Shown: positions 7,913 through 16,725, numbered from the stretch's first letter. The stretch is DNA of 50,875 nucleotides from Candidatus Aquidulcis sp. (GCA_020723345.1 DYJA01000043.1:1-50875), one strand, 5' to 3'. Notes: a model not told the origin generated them from the letters alone. Numbers and translations: made by a program.

Positions 7913-8312
7913 CCGTTTCAGCGAATGCCATCTCATTGTTTCTTCCGTCCGCGCTCGTATGGGCTCGAACTACGATGTCACTCATCGGATAGTGCTTGAC
8001 GTTTCGGGTGATCAATTCTGCGCCCAAGACTTGAGCCGTCGCGGCAATCATGCTGTCGCCCAGTTCCAGCCGGTGGCTTGCCGCGAATTGGTTCAGGTAC
8101 TTGCCTGCCCGGCGTGCGACGGCTTCGTCGGCGGGTTGAATCGTGAACAGCGCGAGCAGTTCTTCCGTGTCCGTTTCCTCGCCTGTTCTCATTCCAGCGA
8201 GGATTTCTGTTACCGAGACCGCGGAAATGTAAAGTCTGCCGTCGGTCAAAAGCGCGCTGGCGACATATTCGGTGGCGGCAGCGACGCCGTGAAAGTGATC
8301 AATCAGGACATC
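7689..8312 (-). CDS. vapC: VapC-like PIN-domain toxin (start codon unclear, altered C-terminus)
   Basis: The PIN fold is clear. The first acidic strand DVLIDHFHG is encoded from 8312. YISAVSVTEILAGMR supplies the conserved Glu, and LELGDSMIAATAQVLGAELITRNVKHYP supplies the C-terminal acidic residue and the family's T.N..HYP ending. No ATG, GTG or TTG occurs in frame just before DVLID; the first in-frame start is TTG 8249, which would delete the catalytic Asp. The normal stop after about 130 residues is also missing, and the frame runs some 80 residues into flanking repeats. The gene overlaps the antitoxin stop by 10 bases. It may be inactive or mis-assembled. Confidence 0.7.
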   Translation of the reverse strand, partial: DVLIDHFHGVAAATEYVASALLTDGRLYISAVSVTEILAGMRTGEETDTEELLALFTIQPADEAVARRAGKYLNQFAASHRLELGDSMIAATAQVLGAELITRNVKHYPMSDIVVRAHTSADGRNNEMAFAETAWRAFITRADGGCFCLREDDYNGQNRKEADRAYPSVGFRTCPLSSPRRMTTDTNGLNGQPQSERVRLIRTCPLS

Positions 8313-8557
8313 CGCTGCAAGCGTTGTCCGCGCCGCAGACGATTGACGTACTTGACCCCATTAGCAGGAAGGTCTTTTCGCCCGCGCCAAAGTCCCGCCG
8401 TGCGCGCGAGTGTTGCGCGGACGCGGTCTTCTGAAAGCAAGACGATGCGACCATCGCGATCTACGTCCACAAGCATCTTATCGCCCACTCTTAATTTGCC
8501 CTGCAGTTCTTTAGGAACTGTCAAGCGAAAGCCCTCTTCAACCAGAACGTGAATCAT
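8303..8557 (-). CDS. vapB: AbrB/SpoVT-type antitoxin (VapB-like)
   Basis: This 84-residue protein starts with a swapped-hairpin AbrB-like domain (MIHVLVEEGFRLTVPKELQG, then LRVGDKMLVDVDRDGRIVLL). It continues with a C-terminal arm typical of antitoxins paired with PIN toxins (RATLARTAGLWRGRKDLPAN, YVNRLRRGQRLQ). It would bind its own operator through the N-terminus and block the PIN active site through the tail. AGGTGAGG lies upstream of ATG 8557. Its stop overlaps the PIN reading frame, the usual coupling in vapBC operons. Confidence 0.85.
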   Translation of the reverse strand: MIHVLVEEGFRLTVPKELQGKLRVGDKMLVDVDRDGRIVLLSEDRVRATLARTAGLWRGRKDLPANGVKYVNRLRRGQRLQRMS

Positions 8558-8611
8558 GCGACACCTCACCTGGCGTCAATTATACACCGAAACCATTTTG
8601 CCGTAAACGCC

Positions 8612-8890
8612 TGCGCCAACCAAAAACACCCACCGCCCACCGCACGTCCTCCACCAACCCACAGGACGCGCGCCAAACGGGGAGATGACAACGGACGTAA
8701 TAGGATTCAACGGACGGACCGTCGTTGTCCGTTAAATCCGATCCAGTCCGTTGTCATCCTCTCGCCCAACAAAAACACCTGCCGTCAGCGCGCTGATCCT
8801 TCGACGGCGCGGCAAATCCTGCGTCCTTCGACTACGCTCAGGACGCTCAGGATGCCGCTTCGCTCAGGACGCACGCGCCAAACAGCAGGT
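8612..8890. repeat. alternating repeat cluster, right part
   Basis: Type A copies (AAAAACACCCACCGCC near 8616, AAAAACACCTGCCGTC near 8770) and a type B palindrome (GATGACAACGGAC near 8685 facing GTCCGTTGTCATC near 8745) repeat the structure seen at 7620-7912. Inside the last type A copy are two partial copies of the CCTTCGAC-GCTCAGGA palindrome (8826-8870). The sequence from 8891 to 9064 shows no gene or repeat I can support. Confidence 0.75.
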
Positions 8891-9064
8891 GCGTTAAAAT
8901 CGTCGTCGTTTCGGTGGCACGGGCAAGCGCGGTTCATTCGTCGGCTCTCTGCAAACAACAATCGGAAACTAACCCGTGGACAAAGTAAACTTGCAAGGCA
9001 AAATATAGTGCAGAGTCTTGGAAATGCCAAAACGCGCGCGCAGTTTGTCCGCCCACGCGCATCG

Positions 9065-10642
9065 TTAGATGGACGCCACCAAGGGAATTGCCACGTTAAT
9101 GACGATAGCCGCCGTCAAGATGATGAAGAACGACACCCGGTCGAACAGACGCGACAACGCTTGGTTGCCGAGAATATCGTACACGTACAGCGAAATCGCG
9201 GACTCGACCAGGGAGAGGAAAATCACCGTCAGCCCCACGCCATTGACGACGTCCGCCAGCGTCATCACGCCGGTCGGCGGGATCAGCCCCGAGGTGATAT
9301 AGGCATTCGCCATCGCGGCGAAAACCGCGCCGACTGCCAAGCCGAAGCGTGGGTCGACATCCGTTGGTTTGATGAAAAATGGAACCAGTGCGACCAACAG
9401 CGCCAGATACAATCCCTGGAACATCCGAAGGTAGAAACCGTAATCCTCGCGGTTGAGCCACAGCCCATAGCGAATTTGCGAGGCGGTCGCGCGATAGTCC
9501 TCAAGCAAACGCGGATCGCCACGCGTGCTTTTGTAGGAGTGGGGTTTTTCCACGACCAAGTTCTTGTAGATGCTGTACCCCGGAATCTTGACCCGCGAAC
9601 CGACATTCGAGTTCTTTGTATCGGGCACAAAGATCATCGCGGCGCGCAGATATTCGGGATTCTCGACATTGATCGTCATCAGGTGATCATCGCGGGGAAA
9701 ACGCGAGACGTCGAAGAACTTTGTGATTTGCGCGACCACGCGGTACAACTCATAGTGTTCGTCTCCCTGCGTGAACGACTCTTCTTTCTCTTTATTTTGG
9801 ATTCACCCGTCCACGATTTGAAAGTTGTCGCCCGGCTTGACCGCGTCGCCCTTCCAGTTGAACCAGATGTAAAAATCCGCCGTCCACGAGTTGTCTCGGA
9901 TCGATATCGCCGCGATGCGATCTAGATAGATGCCGCTCTTCACCTCGACAGGTTTGGCGCCCGGCGGAAGAACCGTGTCGGCGGCAGTTTGTCCGGCTTC
10001 GGTTAGGTTGGGGTCAATGCGCGAGTTGTGTCGCGCGATGGCTGCCATTTTGTTGGCAACTTGGTCCGACAGAACAAAGTACCCGACGACGATGAAAAAC
10101 GCGATCAGCCCGACCGCCCACATGGCGACGAGAATCTGTCCGCTGCGAGTGATGTTGTTCTTTGAATCGGTTTGATCATTTGCGACATTCATGGTAAAAG
10201 TCAAGCCCGTCATTTTGCTAAGGCAGTCTGTCATCGCGGCGCCGCCCTTGGTGATGAGCGCGGTGGCCGTGGATGGGACGAACGTGATCACGCTTGGTCT
10301 GTCGGGGGCACCAGGTTCGCCGGCTTTGGGTGACAGCGCGCTAGACATCTCGTCACACCTGGGTATGGGAGCGCCGGACGCTACAGGTGTTCCCGGAACT
10401 ATCGCTGGCGCTGACGCAGTGGTCGGCTTTGATACTTCGGTCAGTTTGGGAACAGCACTTGATAGTACGGGAGTGAGTGTTGGTCCTGGCGCAGGCACGG
10501 TGGTTCGCGCGGCGACTGCCATTGTCGCCGTTGGAAGCAATTGAGAAATGATGTAAAACCGATGTTGCGCCAGGAATGTGTGATGAAAATCCTGGGACGG
10601 GACATAGTTGTCATAGGTCACCTCGCTGTGAGACCGTGCCAA
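9065..10642 (-). pseudogene. pentameric ligand-gated ion channel homologue with one in-frame TGA
   Basis: One reading frame runs from 10642 to 9065 with a single TGA at 9803-9805. The upstream part has a Thr/Pro-rich segment, an extra membrane helix (ILVAMWAVGLIAFFIVVGYF) and the first strands of a ligand-binding domain (GIYLDRIAAISIRDNSW, ADFYIWFNWKGD). The downstream part has VSRFPRDDHLMTI, matching the FPFD turn of Cys-loop channels. It then has four membrane helices, with IPPTGVMTLADVVNGVGL between helices 2 and 3 as in bacterial relatives of GLIC. The true start is uncertain: TTG 10642 fits the frame, but a 25-bp repeat shared with the neighbouring gene points to ATG 10614, which is out of frame. 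Confidence 0.75.
10616..10640 (-). promoter_or_regulatory. 25-bp leader repeat (copy before channel gene)
   Basis: This stretch is identical over 25 bases to 11418-11442. It contains GCGAGGTGACC, a plausible ribosome-binding site, and ends one base before an ATG in both places (10614 and 11416). It supports a common, duplicated translation-initiation region for the two genes. Confidence 0.65.
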
Positions 10643-10660
10643 TCAAGCGATCGCATACCA

Positions 10661-11416
10661 CTAATGTTTCTGGAATGTAACTCCCAGTGCGTCGAGATAC
10701 GATCTACTGCGTCCGAAAATTCCGATTACTTGCCAGCCGGATCCACCGCACATCGGATGCAGCGTTCCTCCGCTTCCCCCGTAGGGTCCAAAAGTCCGCA
10801 GATTGGTGTGGATGGTGATCGCGTCCACGTACAGGCCGGCGCGTATTTCTATGCCCTGGATGTATTCTCCTGGACTAAAGTTGATTTGATCTACATTCCC
10901 ACCTGTTCCTCCGTGTCGGTCACCAGAGACATTACCGTAGATCATTTGAATCGCATCAATCCAGATGCCGGTTCGGATGACGATGCCGGTGAGGGGTTCC
11001 TTCAAGGTCTCATTGAAAGCGTCGCCATCAGCGCTCCCGTACGGACCGCATGTCTTGATTTGTGGAGTCGGACTGATCATTCGAGTTGGTGTTGGGATAA
11101 GTGTTCGCATCGATACCGGCGCGCGGGTAACCGTTCGCGTTAGGATCGGCGTCCAAGTGTTTGTTGGCAAGGGCGTGATTGTCGTTGGAATTGCCGATGC
11201 CGGAGTAGTTGCCCAGGTTGTTCGCGTCCAAGTTGGCGAGATCGGGATTGGTGAAATCGGAGGCAGGGGAATCGTCATCAGGGCATAGCCCCCGATGCAG
11301 ACGCAGATCAAAAGCAGAAAGATAATGCCGCTGATCAACCCTCCGATGATTGCCCAGGTAGCCAAACTGCGCTGAGCAGGACGCGCGGCGCTGAGTACGA
11401 CTGGCGGAGTAGACAT
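10661..11416 (-). CDS. membrane-anchored jacalin-like lectin domain protein
   Basis: An N-terminal membrane helix (about residues 18-48, TWAIIGGLISGIIFLLLICV) is followed by a Thr/Pro-rich linker of about 70 residues. A jacalin-type beta-prism follows: KTCGPYGSADGDAFN, GIVIRTGIWIDAIQMIYG, GGTGG, GEYIQGIEIRAGLYVDAI, TFGPYGGSGGT, and VIGIFGRSRSYLDALGV at the end. The three repeating GPYGG...I.GI.IR...YVDA units are the jacalin signature, normally a sugar-binding domain. It lies 18 bases upstream of the channel gene on the same strand and shares its 25-bp leader, so a lectin/channel surface complex is possible (inference). Confidence 0.8.
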   Translation of the reverse strand: MSTPPVVLSAARPAQRSLATWAIIGGLISGIIFLLLICVCIGGYALMTIPLPPISPIPISPTWTRTTWATTPASAIPTTITPLPTNTWTPILTRTVTRAPVSMRTLIPTPTRMISPTPQIKTCGPYGSADGDAFNETLKEPLTGIVIRTGIWIDAIQMIYGNVSGDRHGGTGGNVDQINFSPGEYIQGIEIRAGLYVDAITIHTNLRTFGPYGGSGGTLHPMCGGSGWQVIGIFGRSRSYLDALGVTFQKH

Positions 11417-11417
11417 T

Positions 11418-11442
11418 GGTCACCTCGCTGTGAGACCGTGCC
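11418..11442 (-). promoter_or_regulatory. 25-bp leader repeat (copy before lectin gene)
   Basis: Identical to 10616-10640 and one base upstream of ATG 11416. It contains the ribosome-binding site of the lectin gene. Confidence 0.65.
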
Positions 11443-11525
11443 GACTAGCCAAAGACCAAGATGGCGAATTGCCTGCCGTTATTATACGTCAAGATTATTG
11501 GAGAAGCAAGGACGTTTTCATTTTC

Positions 11526-11554
11526 TTGACATTCCACTCCGTTTGACAGATAAT
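11526..11554 (+). promoter_or_regulatory. promoter TTGACA-17-GATAAT
   Basis: TTGACA (11526-11531) and GATAAT (11549-11554) have a 17-base spacer. The pair lies about 55 bases upstream of the oxidoreductase gene at 11611, and very likely drives it together with the chitinase gene. Confidence 0.7.
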
Positions 11555-11610
11555 CCCCTCAAACAAATTCACGCATCACGCAACACGCATCACGTTTCCC
11601 GGAGATCCAA

Positions 11611-12624
11611 ATGTCACGCAAACTCCGCTGGGGCATTCTCAGCACTGCCAAGATCGGCATTCGCCAGGTCATCCCCGCGATTCAGCAATCGTCCAATGGG
11701 GTCGTCGCGGCAATTGCGAGCCGCGAGACGCGGACCGCGCAAGAAGTCGCCAAGTCGCTGAACATTCCGCGCGCACTTGGTTCGTACGACGCGCTGCTCG
11801 ACGATCCGGAGATCGACGCGATCTATATTCCGCTGCCAAATCACCTGCACAAAGAGTGGAGCATCCGCGCGTTGCAACGCGGCAAGCGCGTCTTGTGCGA
11901 AAAGCCGTTCGCGCTGAACGCGGCAGAGGTAGACGAAATGATCGCGGCGGCGCGACAAAACAATCGGCTGTTGATGGAAGCGTTCATGTATCGCTTCCAT
12001 CCGCAATTCGCGTTCGCGCAAAAACTGATCGCCGATGGCGCGCTCGGCGAAATCAAAACGATTCGCGCCGCGTTCTGTTTCAACATCACCGGTCGCCCCA
12101 ACGACATTCGCTTGAAAAAAGAAATGGGCGGCGGCGCGCTGATGGATGTGGGGTCGTACTGCGTGAACATGGCGCGCTTGATCACGGGCGCGGAGCCGCT
12201 TGCCGCGCAAGCGAGCGCGGTTTTCGGCGCGCAGACCCAGGTTGACGAAACACTCGCGGCGATTTTACGTTTTCCCCACGATGTCGTCGCGCTGTTCGAT
12301 TGCAGTTTTCGCACCGATTACCGCGAGTGGCTGCAAGCGCAAGGGACGCATGGTCGCCTCGATGTTGTGCGTCCGGTCAAGCCCGTGCTCCAGCCCGGCG
12401 AAATAATCGTTTCCACGGGCGAAACCGGCGACGCGTTTGCGACGCCGACCAAGCATACCGCGCTCGCCGCGAATCACTACCAACTGATGGTCGAGCATTT
12501 TGCCGATTGCGTACTGAACGGCAAACTGTTGCGCTTTCCGCCGGAAGATGGTCGCGCGAATATGCGCGTGATCGACGCGCTGTACGAATCGGCGCGTTCT
12601 GGTCGTGTCGTCGAAATCAAGTAG
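11611..12624 (+). CDS. Gfo/Idh/MocA family NAD(P)-dependent oxidoreductase
   Basis: This 337-residue protein has a Rossmann start (LRWGILSTAKIGIRQVIPAI), the family's YIPLPNHLHKEW turn and the catalytic EKP motif (VLCEKPFALNAAEVDEM). The C-terminal substrate-binding half contains GGGALMDVGSYCVNMARLI. Members oxidise sugars or related polyols, usually with NAD(P). The substrate cannot be read from sequence, but the neighbouring chitinase and sugar transporter genes suggest carbohydrate use. GGAG lies a few bases before ATG 11611. The length is normal for the family. Confidence 0.9.
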   Translation: MSRKLRWGILSTAKIGIRQVIPAIQQSSNGVVAAIASRETRTAQEVAKSLNIPRALGSYDALLDDPEIDAIYIPLPNHLHKEWSIRALQRGKRVLCEKPFALNAAEVDEMIAAARQNNRLLMEAFMYRFHPQFAFAQKLIADGALGEIKTIRAAFCFNITGRPNDIRLKKEMGGGALMDVGSYCVNMARLITGAEPLAAQASAVFGAQTQVDETLAAILRFPHDVVALFDCSFRTDYREWLQAQGTHGRLDVVRPVKPVLQPGEIIVSTGETGDAFATPTKHTALAANHYQLMVEHFADCVLNGKLLRFPPEDGRANMRVIDALYESARSGRVVEIK

Positions 12625-12629
12625 GCAGA

Positions 12630-13916
12630 ATGCAGAAAGCAGAAAGCATAATCGGCTTGTTGTTGCTATTCTGGTTTTGCGTTGCTTGCGCGACTGAAAA
12701 AACAGTGACCGCGATTCCAACACCATCACCCGAACCGACGCGCGCGGTGACCGAAACGCGGTTGCCGACTGCGACTGTCGCGCCGACAGCCACCGCGACG
12801 CTCACGCCATCGCCAACCGCGACTGCCGCGCCAACGGCAACTGCGACGCTCACGCCATCGCCGACGCCGCGCGCGTTTCGCCTGATCGCGTACCTCGCGA
12901 GTTGGAGCACCGCACCGAGTCGCGGTTTTCGCATCGCGGATATTCCCGCCGACAAACTCACGCATCTCAACTACGCGTTCGCGTCCGTCTCGCCGCAAGG
13001 CGAATGTGTCAGCAGCGACGCGAGCGCGGACGCGCGCAATTTCCCCGAACTGCGAAAACTCAAACGGCAATTTCCACATCTGAAGATTTTCATTTCGCTT
13101 GGCGGCGCGGGCGCGCAGAATTTTGCGAACGCGGCGAAGAACGCGGAGGCGCGCCAGAAATTCGCGCAGTCGTGCGTCGCGTGGATGAAGCAGAACGATT
13201 TCGACGGAATCGATGTGGACTGGGAATTTCCCAAGAACGCGGAAGAGAAACAGAATTATGCCGCGCTGCTCGCCGAACTGCGCGCGCGACTTGGCACGCG
13301 CGATCGGCTGACGATTGCCGCGCCCGCGGGACCCGAGCAGGCCACCGGCGTCGCATGGGACAAGGTTGCGCGCGATCTCGACTGGATCAACTTGATGACG
13401 TATGATTTCGCGGGACCGTGGAGCGCGTTGACCGGCTTGAACGCGCCGCTCTACGCGTCGGCGTCCGATCCGTCGAAGAACAAAAACGCGCCGTTGTACG
13501 ACGGACACGCGGCAACGCAGGCGTACATCACTGCGGGCGTGCCGCCAGACAAAATCGTTTTCGGCGTGCCGTTTTACGGGCGCGGCTGGAAGGGTGTCCC
13601 CGACGCGAACAATGGCTTGTTCCAAAAATTCAACGGCATCCCGCAAGGGACGCGCGGCGGCGGCGCGTTCGATTATCGCGATCTGAAGAAAAATTATTTG
13701 CCGACGTACACGCGTTACTGGGACGCGGCGGCGCAAGTGCCGTGGCTCTACAATCCCGCAACGCAAATAGCGATCAGTTACGACGATCCCGAATCGCTCG
13801 CGCGCAAAACGGAGTACGTCACCGCGCACAAACTGGGCGGCGTGATGATCTGGGAAATCAGCACGGACGACGAACAAGGTTCGCTCATCAATACGATTCA
13901 CGCGCGTTTGCGCTAA
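12630..13916 (+). CDS. secreted GH18 chitinase-like lipoprotein
   Basis: The 428-residue protein opens with a signal peptide ending in a lipobox-like FCVACA, followed by a Thr/Pro-rich spacer (TATLTPSPTATAAPTA type). A glycoside hydrolase family 18 barrel starts near residue 88: LIAYLASWS, THLNYAFASV, KIFISLGGAG, and the catalytic DFDGIDVDWEFP, where the last Glu is the acid/base. WINLMTYDF, FGVPFYGRGW and GGVMIWEIS complete the barrel. It should hydrolyse chitin or related beta-1,4-GlcNAc chains at the cell surface. It starts five bases after the oxidoreductase stop, so the two are co-transcribed. ATG 12630 is chosen because it begins the signal peptide. Confidence 0.9.
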   Translation: MQKAESIIGLLLLFWFCVACATEKTVTAIPTPSPEPTRAVTETRLPTATVAPTATATLTPSPTATAAPTATATLTPSPTPRAFRLIAYLASWSTAPSRGFRIADIPADKLTHLNYAFASVSPQGECVSSDASADARNFPELRKLKRQFPHLKIFISLGGAGAQNFANAAKNAEARQKFAQSCVAWMKQNDFDGIDVDWEFPKNAEEKQNYAALLAELRARLGTRDRLTIAAPAGPEQATGVAWDKVARDLDWINLMTYDFAGPWSALTGLNAPLYASASDPSKNKNAPLYDGHAATQAYITAGVPPDKIVFGVPFYGRGWKGVPDANNGLFQKFNGIPQGTRGGGAFDYRDLKKNYLPTYTRYWDAAAQVPWLYNPATQIAISYDDPESLARKTEYVTAHKLGGVMIWEISTDDEQGSLINTIHARLR

Positions 13917-13992
13917 CCTCCAAGCTCTCTCGGGTCGAAAATTCGCGGCGGTCGGCGGTCTATCGTCGGCGGTCGCACTTTTTGGAGTCAAC

Positions 13993-15030
13993 ATGGGTAA
14001 CAAGATTCGAGTCGCCGTGAACGGGTACGGCGTCATCGGCAAACGCATCGCCGACGCGGTTGCCGCGCAGGACGACATGGAACTGGTCGGCGTTGCCGAT
14101 GTCGTCAGCGATTGGCGCGTCAAAGTCGCGGTTGCGCGCGGCTATCCGGTGTACGCGTCCACGCCACCAGCCGCCGACGCGATGCGCGCGGCAGGCATTC
14201 GCGTCGCGGGCAATCTGGACGACTTGCTGAGAAAGATCGATGTCGTCGCGGATGCGACGCCCAAGAAAATTGCCGAGGCGAATCTCGTCAAGTACCGCGC
14301 TGCGCGCGTCCAATCCATCTTCCAAGGCGGAGAAAAACATTCGCTCACCGGACACTCGTTCGTCGCGCAGGCGAACTATGCGAGCGCGCTCGGACGCGAA
14401 ACGACGCGCGTCGTCTCGTGCAACACGACGAGCATCGTCCGGACGCTCGGCGCGCTCAAGAACGCCGGGCTGTTGGAAAAAGCGCGCGGCGTGCTCGTTC
14501 GGCGCGCGACCGATCCGTGGGAATCGGATCGCAGCGGCGTGATGAACACCGTCGTGCCCGAAAAGACGATTCCATCGCATCAAGGTCCCGACGCGCAGAC
14601 GGTCATCCCCGATTTGGACGTCGTCACGATTGCCGTCGTCGCCGCGCACACCAACTGCCATCTGCATGCGTGGAGCGTCGAACTCACGCGCGCCGCGACG
14701 AAAGATGAGGTGCTTGCCGCGTTCCGCGCCGCGCCGCGCATCGCGTTCTTGAAAATGTCGGAAGGCGTCGTCGCGCTGAACTCAACTTTGGAAATGATGT
14801 CCGACCTGGGTCGTCCGCGCGGCGATATGTGGGAAGTTGGTTTGTGGGAAGATGGCTTGACGGTGACGGGCAACGAATTGTTCTACAACTACCAGGTCTA
14901 CAACCAAGCCATCGTCGTGCCGGAAACGATTGACGCGATCCGCGCACTCACTGGCATCGAGAAAAATGGCGCGGCGTCCATCGCCAAGACCGATGCCGCG
15001 CTCGGGTTGGTGCGGCAGTTCGTCGCGTAG
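13993..15030 (+). CDS. gap: archaeal-type (type II) glyceraldehyde-3-phosphate dehydrogenase
   Basis: The protein is about 345 residues. It has the nucleotide-binding VAVNGYGVIGKRIADAV, the active-site VSCNTTSIVRTLGAL with catalytic Cys, and later VAAHTNCHLHAWSVEL. This arrangement is that of the archaeal/type II enzyme rather than the common bacterial GapA (which has SCTTN). It interconverts glyceraldehyde 3-phosphate and 1,3-bisphosphoglycerate with NAD(P). Type II GAPDH occurs in several Chloroflexota. The 76-base gap upstream contains a short duplicated GGTCGGCGGTC/CGTCGGCGGTC. The gene stands alone between the chitinase and broken transporter genes. Confidence 0.9.
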   Translation: MGNKIRVAVNGYGVIGKRIADAVAAQDDMELVGVADVVSDWRVKVAVARGYPVYASTPPAADAMRAAGIRVAGNLDDLLRKIDVVADATPKKIAEANLVKYRAARVQSIFQGGEKHSLTGHSFVAQANYASALGRETTRVVSCNTTSIVRTLGALKNAGLLEKARGVLVRRATDPWESDRSGVMNTVVPEKTIPSHQGPDAQTVIPDLDVVTIAVVAAHTNCHLHAWSVELTRAATKDEVLAAFRAAPRIAFLKMSEGVVALNSTLEMMSDLGRPRGDMWEVGLWEDGLTVTGNELFYNYQVYNQAIVVPETIDAIRALTGIEKNGAASIAKTDAALGLVRQFVA

Positions 15031-15112
15031 CGCGGCGCAGGGCGGAACCCTTTCGGGCATCATTTCATACTGATTTTCGCGTGTCCAGAGCGCGCCGCGA
15101 GCAAGGAGGTTT

Positions 15113-15141
15113 TTGACAATCCCGGATATTCTCAATACAAT
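15113..15141 (+). promoter_or_regulatory. promoter TTGACA-17-TACAAT
   Basis: TTGACA (15113-15118) and TACAAT (15136-15141) are separated by 17 bases, directly upstream of the truncated permease gene. The promoter appears intact although the first gene behind it is not. Confidence 0.7.
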
Positions 15142-15829
15142 GCTGTCAATGCCGGCGATGATGCCGCAACTTTCTGATGCGGTCAGCAGGTCCATCTCCG
15201 CGCGAGCAATCGTCTTGCGGAGATGTTTTGTTAATGCGTTTGCCGGTTTCACGATCTACCGCACCTTGTTGATCTGGCCCTACGCGCTTTCGCCGAACAT
15301 CGCGGGCGTGATTGGGGGCTTGATGTTGGAGCCGACGATCGGAATGTTGACGAACGGGCTGCGCTTCATCAACATTCATTTCAACTGGCGCGGCGACGCG
15401 ATCAGCGCGCTGATCTTCATCGCGGCGGCGGCGACCTGGAAGATGCTCGGCTACAACATCATCTTTTTTCTCGACGGGATCCAGGGTTTGCCGAAATGAA
15501 TCCTGGAAGCCGGAGAAGTGGACGGCGCGAACGCGTGGACGAAATTCTGGAAGATCACTTTTCCGCTTTTATCGCCGACGACTTTTTTCTTGTTCATCAT
15601 GAACACGCTCTACGCGTTCTTCGAAGGATTCGGCTTGATTCACGTGACGACGAACGGCGGCCCCGGCTACGCGACCGATCTGATGGTGTACAAACTCTAT
15701 CGCGACGGTTTTATCGCGATGAACACCGGCTTTGCCTCCGCGCAATCCGTGGTGCTGCTGCTGATCGTCGCGTCGCTGACGTTGCTGCAGTTCCGTTACG
15801 CCGGGCGCCGCGTCTTTTATGGAGGATAG
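15140..15829 (+). pseudogene. sugar ABC transporter permease (UgpA/MalF type), N-truncated with in-frame TGA
   Basis: From about 15250 the frame encodes the second half of a UgpA-like permease: TIYRTLLIWPYALSPNIAG, then AAAATWKMLGYNIIFFLDGI, then GLPK. A TGA at 15497-15499 follows, and ILEAGEVDGANAWTKFWKIT continues in the same frame, which is the EAA loop contacting the ATPase. FGLIHVTTNGGPGYATDLMV closes the protein. The first 100 or more residues of the family are missing. The region between the promoter and 15250 encodes nothing similar, so a deletion joined the promoter to the gene. A transport role would need both defects repaired. Confidence 0.8.
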
Positions 15830-15832
15830 CCG

Positions 15833-16690
15833 ATGACCACGCTGACACTTGCTCGCAAAAAATTCTCGCCGCTGCGATTCGGGCGCGCGCTCTCCGCGCG
15901 CGCCGTCATGCTGTTCGCCGTCGCGCTCACCTTGTTCCCGATGCTGTACGCGATTCTCGTCAGCACACAGACGACGCGCGAGTATTACACCTTTCCGCCC
16001 AGTCTGTTGCCCGGCACCGGCACACTCGAGAATTTCGCAACCGCGTTCGAACGCGCCGCGCTCGCGCGCCTCGTCTTCAATACGACGTTCATCTCGCTCG
16101 CCGTCACGCTCGGCAAAATGATCTTGAGCGTCACCGCCGGATTCGCGTTCGTCTATTTCGATTTTCGCGGCAAGGGCTTTTTCTTCGACTTGATTTTTTT
16201 GACGCACATGTTACCCGTGCCCGTTCGCATCGTGCCGACGTTTCAGTTGATGGACCAGTTCGGCTGAGTCAATACGTACTGGGCGCTGACGATTCCGTTT
16301 TTCGCGAGCGCGACCGGCACGCGGTTGTTCCGTCAACTGTACATGACGATCCCCGCGTCGCTCGCGGACGCGGCGCGGCTCGACGGCGCGGGACCGCTCC
16401 AATTTCTGTGGAGCATTATCATTCCGATCTCGCGCACGAACTTGATGGCGCTCTTTCTCATCGAGTTCATTTACATGTGGAATCAATACTTGTGGCCCCT
16501 CGTCATCGCGAATGCCGAGTCGACGCGCGTGATTCAGGTCGGCTTGAAGGTCTTGATCGCAACCGACGCGGCGGTCGAATGGAATATCGTGATGGCGGGC
16601 GTCGTCGTCGCGATGGTGCCGCCGTTGATCGTGCTGCTGTTGACACAGAAAAGTTTGGTAACTGGACTATCTTTGTTCGAGGAAAAGTGA
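15833..16690 (+). pseudogene. sugar ABC transporter permease (UgpE/MalG type) with in-frame TGA
   Basis: The full length of a UgpE-like permease is present in one frame: AVMLFAVALTLFPMLYAIL, then the membrane segments AGFAFVYFDFRGKGFFFDL and MLPVPVRIVPTFQLMDQFG. A TGA occurs at 16265-16267, after which VNTYWALTIPFFASATGTRL and the EAA loop PASLADAARLDGAGPLQFLW continue. Homologues commonly have Trp or Leu at the TGA position (family knowledge from memory), so TGG to TGA is the simplest change. GGAGG precedes ATG 15833, three bases after the UgpA-like stop. No binding-protein or ATPase gene is present in the cluster. Confidence 0.8.
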
Positions 16691-16705
16691 TGCGTGAGGA
16701 GCTTA

Positions 16706-16725
16706 TCCTGAGCGAAGTCGAAGGA
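16706..16725. repeat. CCTGAGCGAAGTCGAAGG palindromic repeat
   Basis: TCCTGAGCGAAGTCGAAGGA lies between the permease and phosphatase genes. Variants occur at 8826-8870, 24707-24736 and 26905-26924, the last two inside coding genes. The surrounding gap (16691-16783) also has CACGCATCACG, as seen before the oxidoreductase gene. Confidence 0.75.

Noticed and set aside
8549-9925. Long plus-strand open frame across repeats and the channel gene
   Set aside because: It crosses repeat clusters and the opposite-strand channel membrane helices and shows no domain.
10500-10614. TIR-like start (MSRPRIFITHSW) in the alternative frame from ATG 10614
   Set aside because: The frame has no further TIR features and is short; the channel frame explains the region better.
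9065-16690. Alternative genetic code with TGA as Trp throughout
   Set aside because: Many intact genes here end in TGA at family-typical lengths (for example the oxidised-sugar phosphatase and the sensor kinase), so TGA is used as stop.
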